A program made the position numbers and the translations under genes. The notes under the pieces were generated by a model. It was not told the DNA's origin and made no database searches. It saw nothing but the letters and a program-made list of their open reading frames with translations. Positions 32,885 through 42,396 of a DNA stretch of 64,000 nt are shown here, one piece after another. This DNA comes from Berberis thunbergii (Eukaryota > Streptophyta > Magnoliopsida > Ranunculales > Berberidaceae), in NCBI GenBank assembly GCA_003290165.1, contig QNQO01005870.1:124001-188000 (forward strand), written 5' to 3'. Numbering within the stretch: the stretch's first letter is position 1; each line of letters starts with the position of its first letter.

Positions 32885-34575
32885 GCAAGCAATAGGACTC
32901 ATGTCATAGTGACTCCATTCAAGTTATTTGGGGAGACTTGAGAAAGGGCCGCCAAGTGTGAACTGTGTACTTGCACGATCTGCTTCAGTCCCTGAAAATC
33001 ATTATTCATAAAATAAAAATAAATAAATAAAACTAATAAACAACTAAATAAAAAATTAATGAATAAAAAATTTTAATGAACTAGTAGAGAATAAAATGGG
33101 ACATCAATTATGTAATAACACATGAACATGGCTGCTGGTGTCGGACTAGGCAAAAAAAGTACAATATGGGACATGCTTGGGACACACCTGTATATCTCAG
33201 CAGTATTTACTTGTTTCAGTAGTAAATTTTGTGGCGCTCTTTGCATTCTTTGGCTTTTCTATAAATACACTGTATCATTATTGACAGCAAACTCAATTCA
33301 TAATCTTCAGATATGAAAAAGTAAGGATAGAGAGGAAACACAATATCTTTTAACTAACTTTGAATTGCAGAGTACTGTTGATAGCATCACTTATGAGCTC
33401 CCAGTTTGGACCCATGTCATGTACAAGGACGACAAGTGCCTAGAAAAAAACAAAAATAAACAGATCAGCATCAAAACATTTCAAACTACTCTTAATTTCA
33501 TAACTGTAGATACACTTCAAACCTAATCTTCACAAAGAGTCCACGCGCTTCCAGATCCCGACTGGCCAACCGTCATCTGTAAATATTATAAATGCCCAAG
33601 TAAAGAGATACCTCATACAGAAAGGAGGGAAAAAAACATTGGATCACTTTCTGCTTCGACTTTTGTGGTAATTTGTGACAAGCCATCAAAAGCATATTGA
33701 ATTCATTCTATCAAATTCATAGAAATCGAATCAAGGCAAGACTTAGAACCAAATACAGATTCAGGATAAACAATATACAGATGAATAATACATGTCTATG
33801 GTCAACCAGATGAATAATACATGTCTTTACATTAAATAATAATCATACAGAAGCCACACAAAGGCTTCAACTTGTTACATTGTGCAGGATGCACATGATG
33901 CCAAAGACATGCCAACATGTACCAGTGCAAGGACCAGCACGTAGATGGCATATGCTAATGTGCAAGAAAACTTTTGAGAAATTAAACTAACAAAAAGTTA
34001 CAAGCACAAACAAATTGTTGTCATGTTCATAAATACAAGGCCACCATGTACTGAACACATGCAGGCGTGTGCATGGCTCCTAGAGTATACAAAATCCTGT
34101 GTGGAATCCTTTAACCTTCTCTCATTTAAGTTTGCTCAATTCATAACTTTTGTTTTTTACCAATCGCTAAGGAATATGCTAAAGGAATAGAAATGGTGAA
34201 ACCAGATTGAGAAGGGTGTACCTTCAGGGCTTTAGACTTTTTACCACGATCACGGCCAGGAAATATTTTCACGACTCCTTTACTTGGACTTGACATATTA
34301 CTCATCTGGGAAGTCGCAGGAGAAGGGATGGTGCCATTTATTGGAACAATACTTTCAGGAGATGTATCTTTTAATTGTTTGTTGATCTTAGGCCTCTTTG
34401 CAGCTTGTTGCACAAATAAACCTTACACATAGTCCACACAAATGAGACAAAAGAATCATGAATTGGATGAACTATTTGCTAAGACTGGGTACAAGAAAAT
34501 AAAAAGTTACCATTGTTTCCATTAGATTCAAAAACATGATTGTCCCTCTTTTTTGAATAATTTCTCTGTTCAAAT
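32885..34575 (-). pseudogene. Captured fragment of an EAF1-like chromatin gene, five exons
   Basis: Five minus-strand exons in correct order. 34571-34511: QRNYSKKRDN, then FESNGNNG. 34411-34222: AAKRPKINKQLKDTSPESI, then SQMSNMSSPSKG and GRDRGKKSKALK. 33576-33523: VGQSGSGSAWTLCED. About 33449-33360: ALVVLVHDMGPNWELISDAI. About 32992-32885: LKQIVQVHSSHLAALSQVSP, then NNLNG. These match plant EAF1 proteins (NuA4 histone acetyltransferase platform). The VLVHDMGPNWEL exon is the start of the SANT/Myb domain, but the rest of the domain is absent. Splice donors and acceptors are mostly intact. Identification is strong. Confidence 0.85.
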
Positions 34576-34637
34576 AACACCATCAAGAATTAGACAAAAC
34601 AATGCTTATACACACACTCAATTGAACACAACTAAGG

Positions 34638-34990
34638 AAAGTTGTAAATGCTTAGGAAAGGTGAACACCACCAAGGTTAAAAGTAAAAAGGAAAGTTGTA
34701 AATGCTTAGGATAGGTGAACACAACCAAGGTTAAAAGTAAACATAATTGAAGCATCTAATTAACTTGTGTAATGTCAATCACAATATATAACTTGTGTGT
34801 CTGATATAGCGCCCTAAGGATACAGATATGTTACTTGTGTGTTTGATACAGCGCCCTAAGAAGAATCAAAACATGCAAAGACACAAAGATGTATATATTG
34901 CATTGTCATTGGCTGAAACTGCCAATAAGGTTCCATAATTAGTGCCCATGATTTTAATTGCATTGTCATTGGCTGAAACTGCCAATGAGG
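34638..34990. repeat. Two short tandem duplications inside the CACTA
   Basis: A unit of about 55 bp (GGAAAGTTGTAAATGCTTAG, ending AAGGTTAAAAGTAAA) occurs at about 34635 and 34690. A unit of about 70 bp with GTCATTGGCTGAAACTGCCA occurs at about 34904 and 34963. Between them, GATA.AGCGCCCTAAG is also repeated (34804 and 34847). Local slippage duplications with no visible function. Confidence 0.8.
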
Positions 34991-36055
34991 TACCTTTTTG
35001 AGATTTCTATCCATGATTTCTGCCCATTTAAGAAAATAGATGTATTTATTCATAATAATTAAAACTTTTTGAGATTTCTCTGAAAGACTTTTAGTTTTAT
35101 GCAGGTAAGCCACTTTCTAAAACTACAAAATAAAGAGCAGAGAGATGGGGAAGATAACTCAAATATAAAAAAACTAATGGAATATGTAATTGCGGCTTAT
35201 TTGACTGGTACACAGGATAAATTCATTGTGTTATGATGTTAACCCTGTCACTACATAGATCAGAGCAACTCGGATTGAGTAGACAGCATGATCTCTTATA
35301 TACATGGCAGGTGTAGCTTCTCTTTGGTTACTTGAATTAGAATAATAAGTAGCCATTTCTTTTATTTTCTTCAAAGATAGAAATGAATTTCTTATTACGG
35401 TGAAGGAACTGGAGGAAAAACCTTCTATGCGAATGAATTTATAGCTTCAGAAACAGTTTCTGTCCAAAAACAATGTTGATTAGCCATCAAATCTCACAGA
35501 AAACACTTCAATGAAACTAAGATGCATATTATTGAGCCAAAAATTTTTGTTAAACCTTTTTAACATAAAAGCTTATCCAAATTCATAAGGTTAGGAATCA
35601 TAGTTCATTTCATGAACAATGACATGGTAATGGACGACTGTCGAAAATCTGATATAATTGACAAAAAGTAAGACTAAACCAAGTATTGTCAATAAAGGCA
35701 CCTTAGTGAGCCCCTTCTTGAATTGCAAAACTAAAGAATCACAAAAACCCCCCTAGATGAACAAAGATTGAGAAGACAAACCCAGATTCTACAACAATCA
35801 CCCTTCCCTGCTCCAACATTTCATTTATTCTTTTATTAGCGAAACAAACAGACCAATATATTGATCATGCTCATAACAATACAAACACACTGACATGGCT
35901 AAAGAAGACTATTGAGTAAATCATGTTGATGGTCTATACATAGTAGCAGACTCAAATCCCTCCAATTGAAATGCTCCCTTGTACATAATGAACACTAGTG
36001 CTTAACAAAAGTCTCAAAAAATTAAAGAAGACCCAATACTCACCAAGTAGTTCTT

Positions 36056-36158
36056 CTACCGCTTCTTCAATAGCAAAGGACCAACATTATCTCCAGTGTC
36101 TTTATTGTGCTTCACATGAGTTCCATCACATAGAGGAAATGTACCTGACCTCCAACAC
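36056..36158 (-). pseudogene. Captured last exon of a NEET (CDGSH) protein gene
   Basis: After the acceptor GGCAG the minus strand reads [20 protein letters not shown], then [13 protein letters not shown] and a stop at 36058-36056. CDGTH with the preceding cysteines is the 2Fe-2S binding motif of NEET proteins (C-X-C...P-X-C-D-G-(S/T)-H); this exon holds the second, third and histidine ligands. In plants, NEET proteins act in iron and ROS balance in plastids and mitochondria. The fragment is open and ends at the natural stop, so it was captured as the gene's 3' coding exon. Confidence 0.85.
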
Positions 36159-36229
36159 CTGCCAAACACACAAACACCCCAACACCCCAATTAGAATCTC
36201 ACCCATATGTTGTTCACAATCCAATGAGG

Positions 36230-36420
36230 CAATGAAGAAAGACAGGAAATGAGAGAATGTTGAATAGCTTACCTGTTGTTTTGAGTGGTTCTCTTAGTCT
36301 TCTTCTTCTCCTCTTCAGAAATTGAGCTGGAGAAAAGAAGAAAGTGAGTTCTAGGGTTTCTGAGAGATGGAGAAAAGAAGATATTGTGAAGGGTTTGATG
36401 TTCAAGGGTTTCAATGAAGT
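36230..36420 (-). other. Possible first exon region inside the CACTA
   Basis: A minus-strand purine-rich segment (GAAGAGGAGAAGAAGAAGAC, about 36315-36296) ends at AACAACAG followed by GTAAGC (36270-36265), a good splice donor. It lies upstream, in transcript order, of all the captured exons and could be the 5' exon of a chimeric transcript. I do not recognise a protein. This is inference from position and the splice signal only. Confidence 0.3.
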
Positions 36421-36834
36421 AAATCTTTAATCAAGGCAATAGAACCTTTCAATGAAGTAAATCTCTCTCTGGAAGTTGAATAAAACCTTTAATAAACCTT
36501 CAGAGAATCTATAAAATGTGAAGATCTAAGGAGAATGTTGAGAAAGGTGGACTGAAATTGAGGGGAGAGGGAGATAAATCGAGCGAGTGAAAAAGAGCTT
36601 TTTCTTCTCCTATTTGAAAGTTTGGCTTCAATGGAGTTTCTTCTTCTCACCTTGTTTGATGAAAGGAGGTCAGAAGCAGAGTCTTCTCAGGCCTATGAGG
36701 AGATGGCGAGATGAGGAACCAGTGAGGGAGATGGCGAGATTGAAGGGAGAGTGAAGAAGCTCTACGTCGAGCGCCAAGTAAATTGAGGGGGGAAAGAATC
36801 AAGCGCCAAAAAGCTCGCCCATTTTTTTTCAGCG

Positions 36835-37112
36835 TGTGTTGTAGTGTAGCCACGATTTTGAGCCGTTGGTTAGTATAGCCACGGTTTTGAGCCGTGGCCA
36901 TTTTTTTTAGCCACGATTTTAGGTCGTTGGTCAGTATAGCCATGGTTTTTGGCCGTGGCAAATAAACCAATGGTTTTGAGTCGTGGCCATTGTTTTAGCC
37001 ATGGTTTTAAGCCGTTGGTCATTCTAGCCATGGTATTTTGCCGTGGCAAATAAACCAACGGTTTTAAGCCATGGCCATCTCCGCGTGGCTAAATAGGCCT
37101 TTTGGTGTAGTG
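36835..37112. repeat. Right subterminal repeats of the CACTA
   Basis: About ten imperfect units of AGCC.TGGTTTT.AGCCGTTGG or AGCCGTGGC type at intervals of 20-40 bases, such as GCCACGGTTTTGAGCCGTGG (about 36879). They precede the terminal TTTTGGTGTAGTG. The units match those at the left end in the opposite orientation. Confidence 0.85.
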
Positions 37113-37115
37113 TGA

Positions 37116-37518
37116 GTGAAAGAAGAAAACATGGTTTGAGTTAAACAGTGAGACATAGTTGAATGAAACAAGGAATGGTGTTGGAGTTCAATAAGGAAAC
37201 ATGTCTTGTAGAGATTTTTTTATGATAAAGTTGGCCATGTCGACGTCTAAATCTTCATATTGATTTTCTCGAGATCCGTAGTTGTTGTTACTTTGTGGGC
37301 TTGACTTCATGGGTCTTGAGATTGAAATTCTTTAATCCTAATGAATACATTCGAATTCCCATTGGGCCTTCTAGTTTATGAATTTAGCCTTATTGTGCCA
37401 CTTTATGCATAATTTTATATTTGTACTTGAATTCCTACAAAATGCAATTTTTATTTGATAATTGGACTTAACAATTGTATATTTGGGAGTGTAAAATCGA
37501 TGTTTTGGATGCTTATAC
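37116..37518 (-). repeat. 5' LTR of Athila-1, upstream part
   Basis: On the minus strand it starts GTATAAGCATCCAAAAC at 37518 (normally TGATAAGC; the first two bases are altered). It matches 19918-20337 of the 3' LTR. It is cut by the CACTA at its downstream side. Confidence 0.85.
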
Positions 37519-37998
37519 GTAAACACTGATAAGGCAAGTATATGGGGAACCGACACAAGACAGGCAGGCCAACATTACATCGGTTCCGACTAGGAAACAA
37601 ATACTAGAGTATAAGTCGAGCAAGGAAACTTCCTTGCATGGACAACACTCAGAAAGGGAAACATTTCCCTTAGATCTAGGAGCACAAGTCATGAAGGGAA
37701 ACGTTCCCACATGGACAACTCCCAACTAGGAAAAGATCTCCAGCAAGATCTCTTTCCCTAAACTACGTCACCAAAGGCCTTGCTGAACAAGGACTCTCAC
37801 ACTATAAAAGGGAGATACGATCAATGATGTTAAGGTACGATACAATATCCCAATTTATTGCTTTAAGCCTCTCCTAAGCCTTATCTAACTTAAGCATCAG
37901 AGTGTCATCGACCGCCACATGGTAATCTTTTGCTCACGTGTGCTACCTGTGCAGGTCTATTAAGCAGCGAGGAAGGAGAACAAGAATCAACTACATCA
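37519..37998 (+). repeat. 5' LTR of element D, second part
   Basis: It continues from 19495 after Athila-1. It contains a TATA box TATAAAAG at 37803-37810 and ends CTACATCA. The terminal block AAGCATCAGAGTGTCATCGA matches the other Tat LTRs. Joined length with 19294-19490 is about 680 bp, normal for this family. Confidence 0.8.
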
Positions 37999-38000
37999 GT

Positions 38001-38020
38001 TTGGCGCCATTCGTGGGGAA
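38001..38020 (+). other. Primer-binding site of element D, intact
   Basis: TTGGCGCCATTCGTGGGGAA lies two bases after the LTR end. It is the best-preserved primer-binding site among the window's Tat elements. Confidence 0.85.
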
Positions 38021-38075
38021 CGACAGAGTTCCTCAAAAGAAACAATAGCACCACCTTTCACAGAAAACCAGAAAG

Positions 38076-38560
38076 ATGGTGACAACAAGGTGTCGCAACA
38101 ATGGAGATGTTGTGGAACCCTCGAACGCTCGAACCAGCAGAGCGCAACCCGTTCCGATGCCACCGCTAACGTGGAAGGAACCTTCTCAGACCCCCCCTCC
38201 CCCCCCCCCCCCCGCACCGGTGGCAGCAACTATGGATCCAAGGGTGGATCTACACTCAACTCAGATACAAAAAATCTTGCTAACAGTAAAGAAACTCCAA
38301 TCCATGAAATAGAAGTTGGATGAGACGTTGAGGACATACGTCACGCACTTCAATGGCGAGTTGACTCTCGTCAATGGTTGTAGAGATGAAACCGCCATTG
38401 TAGCCTTCATTAAAGGTCTGACGAAGGGAAAGTTCTATAACTTCCTTACCTTAGACCCCCAACCAATATGGAAGACTTGTTGAGGGACGCCCAGACTCTA
38501 GATGAGACGCTGACCGCTAAAAAGGAAACGAAGCCCGAGAAGAAACCCTTTGTCCTCAAG
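38076..38560 (+). pseudogene. Tat gag of element D, internally deleted
   Basis: It starts at ATG 38076 with MVTTRCRNNGDV, then a proline-rich stretch (a C-run at 38192-38212) and STQIQKILLTVKKLQS. After a stop it continues with KLDETLRTYVTHFNGELTLV (about 38315) and KGLTKGKFYNFLTLDP (about 38415). The central capsid domain is absent, exactly as in element A. A homologous full-length middle part exists in elements F and B. The remainder to 38700 is lysine-rich linker without a recognisable zinc knuckle. Confidence 0.8.
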
Positions 38561-38699
38561 GACAAGAGGAGGGATGATGAAAAAATGTACGTCCTGCATG
38601 GAATGTGCTCATAGAATGAATGATCCAACAGGTCCCAAAAGAGATTGTTCCAAAAATTGAGAACCAAGTAAGCCTATGAGAACCAGCGAGTACAGCATG

Positions 38700-39120
38700 T
38701 TCTGCCCAAAGCCTGAGCCTGCCCCTGACATTCATAGATAGGGACCTCTAGGACGTCTGCAATCCGCATAATGATGCCTTGGTAATATCAATCTTCATAA
38801 CAAACTAGGAAGTGAGGTCTTTAGTAAACACCGAAAAGTTGTTAAAATGTAGTGTTCCTCAACAGTCCCACAACATGCAACTGAATGAAGAAAACCTAAG
38901 CTCCCCAACAAATCCCCTGGTTAGACTTAGCAAGGAGAAGCGCTTCCCAGTGGGTCTAGAAATAATTCTTCAAGAATTCATGGTGGTTGATGCACCGTCC
39001 ACTTACAACACCATTCTGGGTGGCTCTAGCTTCACCAAATGGAGGCGGTAGCCTCCACCTTACACCAAATTATGAAGTACCCGTCAATCAGATAGTAGGC
39101 ACAATATGAGATAATTAGCA
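38700..39120 (+). pseudogene. Tat protease of element D, degenerate
   Basis: It shows NPHNDALVI-like coding (about 38765) and an active-site loop decayed to VNTEKLLK (about 38825; DTGSS expected). Then come RLSKEKRFPVGLEIILQEF (about 38925) and MVVDAPSTYNTILGGSSF (about 38980), the flap and C-terminal block. One frameshift follows the flap. Inactive. Confidence 0.75.
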
Positions 39121-39348
39121 AATTGTCAGAAACTGCTTCTATGCGGCACTAAGGTGGTTTGGTAGCCATTAGCTATAGATCGAGCTACCGCTAGTACATC
39201 CCCGAGCCCGAGTTCGGAGTCAGAGGAGGACTCTCCGCTCTCAGATGAGGAAGCCCCTATCAGCCTGAAGGGAAGACCCAACGTCGGAGGACCCGAATGG
39301 AAACCTATGAAAATATATCTTGATAACCCTAGTGACAACAGATTCATC

Positions 39349-40160
39349 TAGATGGGTTCTCGACTAAGCAAGGAATTTGTTAATCGACTGATAACACTAG
39401 TACGACAGAATCAAGACGTCTTCGCCTGGACGATGCAAGACATGGTGGGATTAGAACCTTCCATAATCACCGAACGACTGGCTGTAGACCCAGCAAGAAA
39501 ACCTGTCAGACAAAAGAAAAGAGTTGCTGCTCTTGAGAATAACCAAATCATAAATGAAGAAGTACAGAGATTACTTAATGCCGACATGATCAAAGAGGCG
39601 TGATACCCAGATTGCCTAGCAAACACCGTCCTGGTTAAAAAAAATGGAATGTGGAGTCTGCATGGACAATACTTACTTGAACAAAGCATGCCAGAATGAA
39701 AACTTTTCGCTTCCTCGCATCGATCAAATCGTAGATGCCACTTCCGGATATAGTCTCATGAGTTTCATGGATGCCTACTTTGGATAGAATCGGATATAGA
39801 TGCACTCTCCGGACCAAGAAAAAACCTCTTTCATAACCGAAAGAGTGATATCTGCTATCAGGTAATGTCGTTCGGCCTCAAGAACGCAAGTGCAATGTAT
39901 CAACAGCTAATGAACCAGATGTTCAAGAACCAAATCGAAAAGACCACGAAGGTCTACATAGACGACATGCTGGTCAAGAGCCTCCATAGCCCAGATCACA
40001 TATCCGACCTCGCCAAAGCATTCGGCCAGTTACGCAACTATCAGATGAAACTCAACCCACAAAATTGTACGTTTGGGGTTGAGTCATGCAAGTTCCTAGG
40101 TTACATAGTAACCATAAGGGGAATAGAAGCAGATCCAGGCTCTTCCTGACATAAAGTCCC
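39349..40160 (+). pseudogene. Tat reverse transcriptase of element D
   Basis: N-terminal part (39352-39603): VRQNQDVFAWTMQDMVGLEP, then VRQKKRVAALENNQ and LLNADMIKEA. A stop at 39603 breaks the frame, then SFMDAY-like coding (about 39762). MSFGLKNASAMYQQLMNQMF (39865) leads to the catalytic box YIDDMLVKSL (39956-39985), intact with both aspartates. MKLNPQNCTFGVESCKFLGY (about 40045) forms the thumb start. This is the best-preserved RT of the window, yet it has at least two frame breaks. Confidence 0.85.
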
Positions 40161-40199
40161 TGACCTCCATCACGGAAGTACAAATCATGACAAAGAGGT

Positions 40200-40680
40200 G
40201 GCAGCACTCAACAGGTTTATTTCTAAATCATAAGACAAGTGCCTCCCTTTCTTCAAGATTCTCAAATGAAGCAAGAACTTCAATTGGGACAAAGAGTGCG
40301 AACATGCCTTCTAAAACTTGAAGGCATACATGCAGAGTACTGAGCCACTCTCGAAACCAGTCCTCAAAGAGATGTTTTACTTATATCTCGTTGTCTCGAA
40401 TCATGTCGTCAGTTCAACTCTTATACCGAATGATAAGGAGGTGCATGACCAGTGTACTATGCCAGCAAAACTTTCGTGGAAGCAAAAACAAACTATCCGA
40501 CATCTAGAAAAGCTAGCTTTGGCACTAGTCATTTCTTCCAAGAAACTGTGGCCTTACTTTTAGGCCCACTATCTCACAGTCCTGACCAAACATCCACTTC
40601 GCACAGTGTTGCACAAGCTGAAATTATATGGCATGATGATTAAGTGTTTGGTGGAACTAGGTCATTTTAAAATCAAGTAC
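40200..40680 (+). pseudogene. Tat RNase H of element D
   Basis: It carries PFFKIL (about 40250), LYLVVSNHVVSSTLI (about 40381), VYYASKTFVEAKTNY (about 40452 in the shifted frame), EKLALALVISSKKLWPYF (40508-40560) and LTVLTKHPL (about 40575). Stops and frameshifts occur at 40276, 40313 and 40562. It is equivalent to 5610-5945 in element A. Confidence 0.75.
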
Positions 40681-40956
40681 GCTCTAAAAATAGCCATCAA
40701 AGCCCAAGCATAGACATACTTCATCGCCGAGTTTAACGGAGGCGAGAAACTGGAGCCAAAAAACTCAAAGTAGAGATCGGACGAACAAGGGTGGATTTTG
40801 CGCTGCGATGGGTCATCCACACAAAAAGGAAGCGGAGCAGGTATCACACTCCATTCTGTGGGTAGCTTCACTTTGGAAAAAGGCGGACAAGTTTGGTTTC
40901 CTGACCTCAAACAACAAAGTAGAATACGAGTCCCTCTTACTTGGCATGAAGCTAGC
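40681..40956 (+). pseudogene. Archaeal-type RNase H of element D, cut by Athila-2
   Basis: It reads WILRCDGSSTQKGSGAGITL (about 40795) with the first catalytic aspartate, then YESLLLGMKLA with the catalytic glutamate (40925-40956). It ends exactly where the Athila-2 LTR begins (TGATAAGC, 40957). The continuation LALGVR... of the domain is not found in the window. Confidence 0.8.
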
Positions 40957-41283
40957 TGATAAGCACCCAAAACATTGATTTTCACCCCTAAATATACAAT
41001 TATTAAGTCCAATTATCCCATAAAAATATCTCATTATGTGTATTTTGTAGGAATTCAAGCACAAATCTCAAATCATGCACAAAGTGGCACAATAAGGCAA
41101 AATTCAACAACTAGAAGACTCATTGGGTGTTCACATGCATTGAACAGGACAAAAGAATTTCAATCCCAAGACCCATGAATTCAAGCCCACAAAGCATCGA
41201 CAACTACAAATCTCGAGGAAATCAGCATGAAGATTTGGACATCCACATGGCCAACTTTATCATAAAAAAAATCTCTACAAGAC

Positions 41284-41470
41284 ATGTTTCGTTATTCAAC
41301 TCATACATATTTCCTCATTTTACTTCAACACCTTTCCTTATTTTACTCATTCACGTTTCCTTATTTTACTCATTCACGTTTCCTTATTTCACTGAAACAC
41401 ATTTCCTTATTTTACTCAACCATGTTTTCATGTTTCACTCAAACAAGTTTCTTTATTTCACTAAAACCAT
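41284..41470 (+). repeat. U3 tandem repeat of the Athila-2 LTR
   Basis: About seven copies of a 24-26 bp unit, consensus TTTCCTTATTTTACTCATTC, directly upstream of the TATA box at 41474. Athila-1 LTRs have fewer and more diverged copies (19905-20005). Its place upstream of the promoter suggests an enhancer-like role. This is inference. Confidence 0.85.
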
Positions 41471-41715
41471 TTTATCTATAAAAACCCCATACATGGAGTT
41501 CATTAAGAAAATAGTTTTTTTAGAGAGTTTTTTTTGTTAGAGTTCTTGGCTTTAGATCTTTGCTTGGTAGAGAAGAAAGTATAAAGAAGTGCATATACTA
41601 CTTTCCAACATTTTAATATTTCTATTGAAGTATAAATAAGTTCTATTTTTGTTTTGTTTTTTTTTCAATTGTTTATCTTTCCCCTTTAACTTTTAGTTTA
41701 TTTTCACCATTCATG

Positions 41716-42192
41716 GAAAACTAATCTCCCCTCTCAAAGGGAAGAGATTGAGCCCCATGAAGAGATAATGATAGTTAGATTGTGTTTCATTTAGGAAGTA
41801 AAGTTGAACAATGAATTGTAAGAAGTACTTCAAAAGAAGGCTTAATTTGTTAAATAGATAATGATTTTGATACGAAAGAATAATTTATTTCCATGTCTTT
41901 TATGATTTTTCCGATGAAAACATAATCGAAATTCAATGATGTTTAGAAATAAAACAAAGGATTTGGTTAAAGTTTGAGGGAAATGAAAAGACTTTTACTT
42001 CTTTAATCACACAACTCAAGTCTTGTAGGTTGAAAAAACATGTGACTTGAGTATTTTGGGAGAAATTGAAATTACATTCTAAAATCATTATGTTGGAATA
42101 GGGTGATTCTCACACTCTTGAGATTTTATTTATGTTCAATTTTGTTATGAGTTAATTATTTTGTTTCAAAATCATATCATCTCTCAACATCT
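41716..42192. other. Extra segment in the Athila-2 LTR, possible insertion
   Basis: Compared with the Athila-1 LTRs, about 480 bp are added between TTTTCACCATTCATGG (41701) and CTCACCATCCATTATTTTGC (42191). The added piece is flanked by CACCATTCAT and CACCATCCAT, a 10-bp near-duplication. No terminal inverted repeat is evident. It may be an insertion with a 9-10 bp target duplication, or ancestral LTR sequence lost from Athila-1. Confidence 0.55.
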
Positions 42193-42396
42193 CACCATCC
42201 ATTATTTTGCTCTTCTACTTATTCTGTAAATTCTAATTCAAATATTGTCTTCTAATTCAAATCAAGTAGTTGATAACCCCTACTTCCACTATGCATTGTT
42301 GAAGTGTATTGTAGGTTGAAGGAAAAAAATAAGTATTTCTTTAATTGATGTCAAAAATCAAGCACCGACATTAATGTCGATTTTTTGCATCAATCA

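Larger units (their letters stand above)
27535..37112. mobile_element. Non-autonomous CACTA transposon with captured gene fragments
   Basis: The termini are AACTACACCAAAA (27535; first base mutated from C) and TTTTGGTGTAGTG (ends 37112), an inverted CACTACACCAAAA pair. The 3-bp duplication TGA flanks both sides (27532-27534, 37113-37115), and joining the flanks restores the Athila LTR reading GGTTTGAGTGAAA as at 19910. Both ends carry arrays of GCCACGGTTTT.AGCCGTGGC motifs, the expected subterminal transposase-binding repeats. No transposase gene is seen. The inside holds exon fragments of at least six plant genes, all on the minus strand and with intron remnants. It would need a transposase from another CACTA. 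Confidence 0.9.
19496..37518 (-). mobile_element. Athila-1 (Athila-lineage Ty3/gypsy), contains a CACTA
   Basis: Minus-strand element bounded by TGATAAGC...CAATCA LTRs. Target duplications are GTAAG (19491-19495) and GTAAA (37519-37523), one mismatch. Order on the minus strand: 5' LTR (37518 to 27117, interrupted by the CACTA), leader, gag (25234 to about 24390), protease, RT start (ends 22412), long non-coding 3' region, polypurine tract, 3' LTR (20337-19496). Most of pol is deleted. The leader begins AATGGCGCAATTGC, a decayed Athila-type primer-binding site. Confidence 0.85.
19294..40956 (+). mobile_element. Tat element D, interrupted in LTR and in aRH
   Basis: The 5' LTR begins at 19294, is cut at 19495 by Athila-1, resumes at 37519 and ends at 37998. 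It is followed by a primer-binding site (38001), gag, protease, RT, RNase H and the start of the archaeal-type RNase H, which stops at 40956 where Athila-2 begins. The missing 3' half is not recognisable inside the window. Gag carries the same internal deletion as element A. RT keeps the catalytic YIDD, so D is less decayed in RT than A. Confidence 0.8.
40957..42396 (+). repeat. LTR of Athila-2, 1440 bp
   Basis: It starts TGATAAGCACCCAAAAC and ends TTTTTTGCATCAATCA. It is longer than the 842-bp Athila-1 LTR for two reasons: an expanded U3 repeat (41284-41465) and an extra segment of about 480 bp (41716-42192). The TATA box TATAAAAACCCC is at 41474. The next bases AATGGCGTTGTTGC are the primer-binding site region. 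Confidence 0.85.

Noticed and set aside
27990..36414. A single large intron-containing cellular gene on the minus strand
   Set aside because: The exons belong to unrelated protein families, none is complete, and the whole lies between CACTA termini with target duplications.
41127..41540. Open reading of 137 residues on the plus strand
   Set aside because: It spans the Athila LTR U3 repeats and reads as repeated HVSLF/FPYFT units, a by-product of the tandem repeat.
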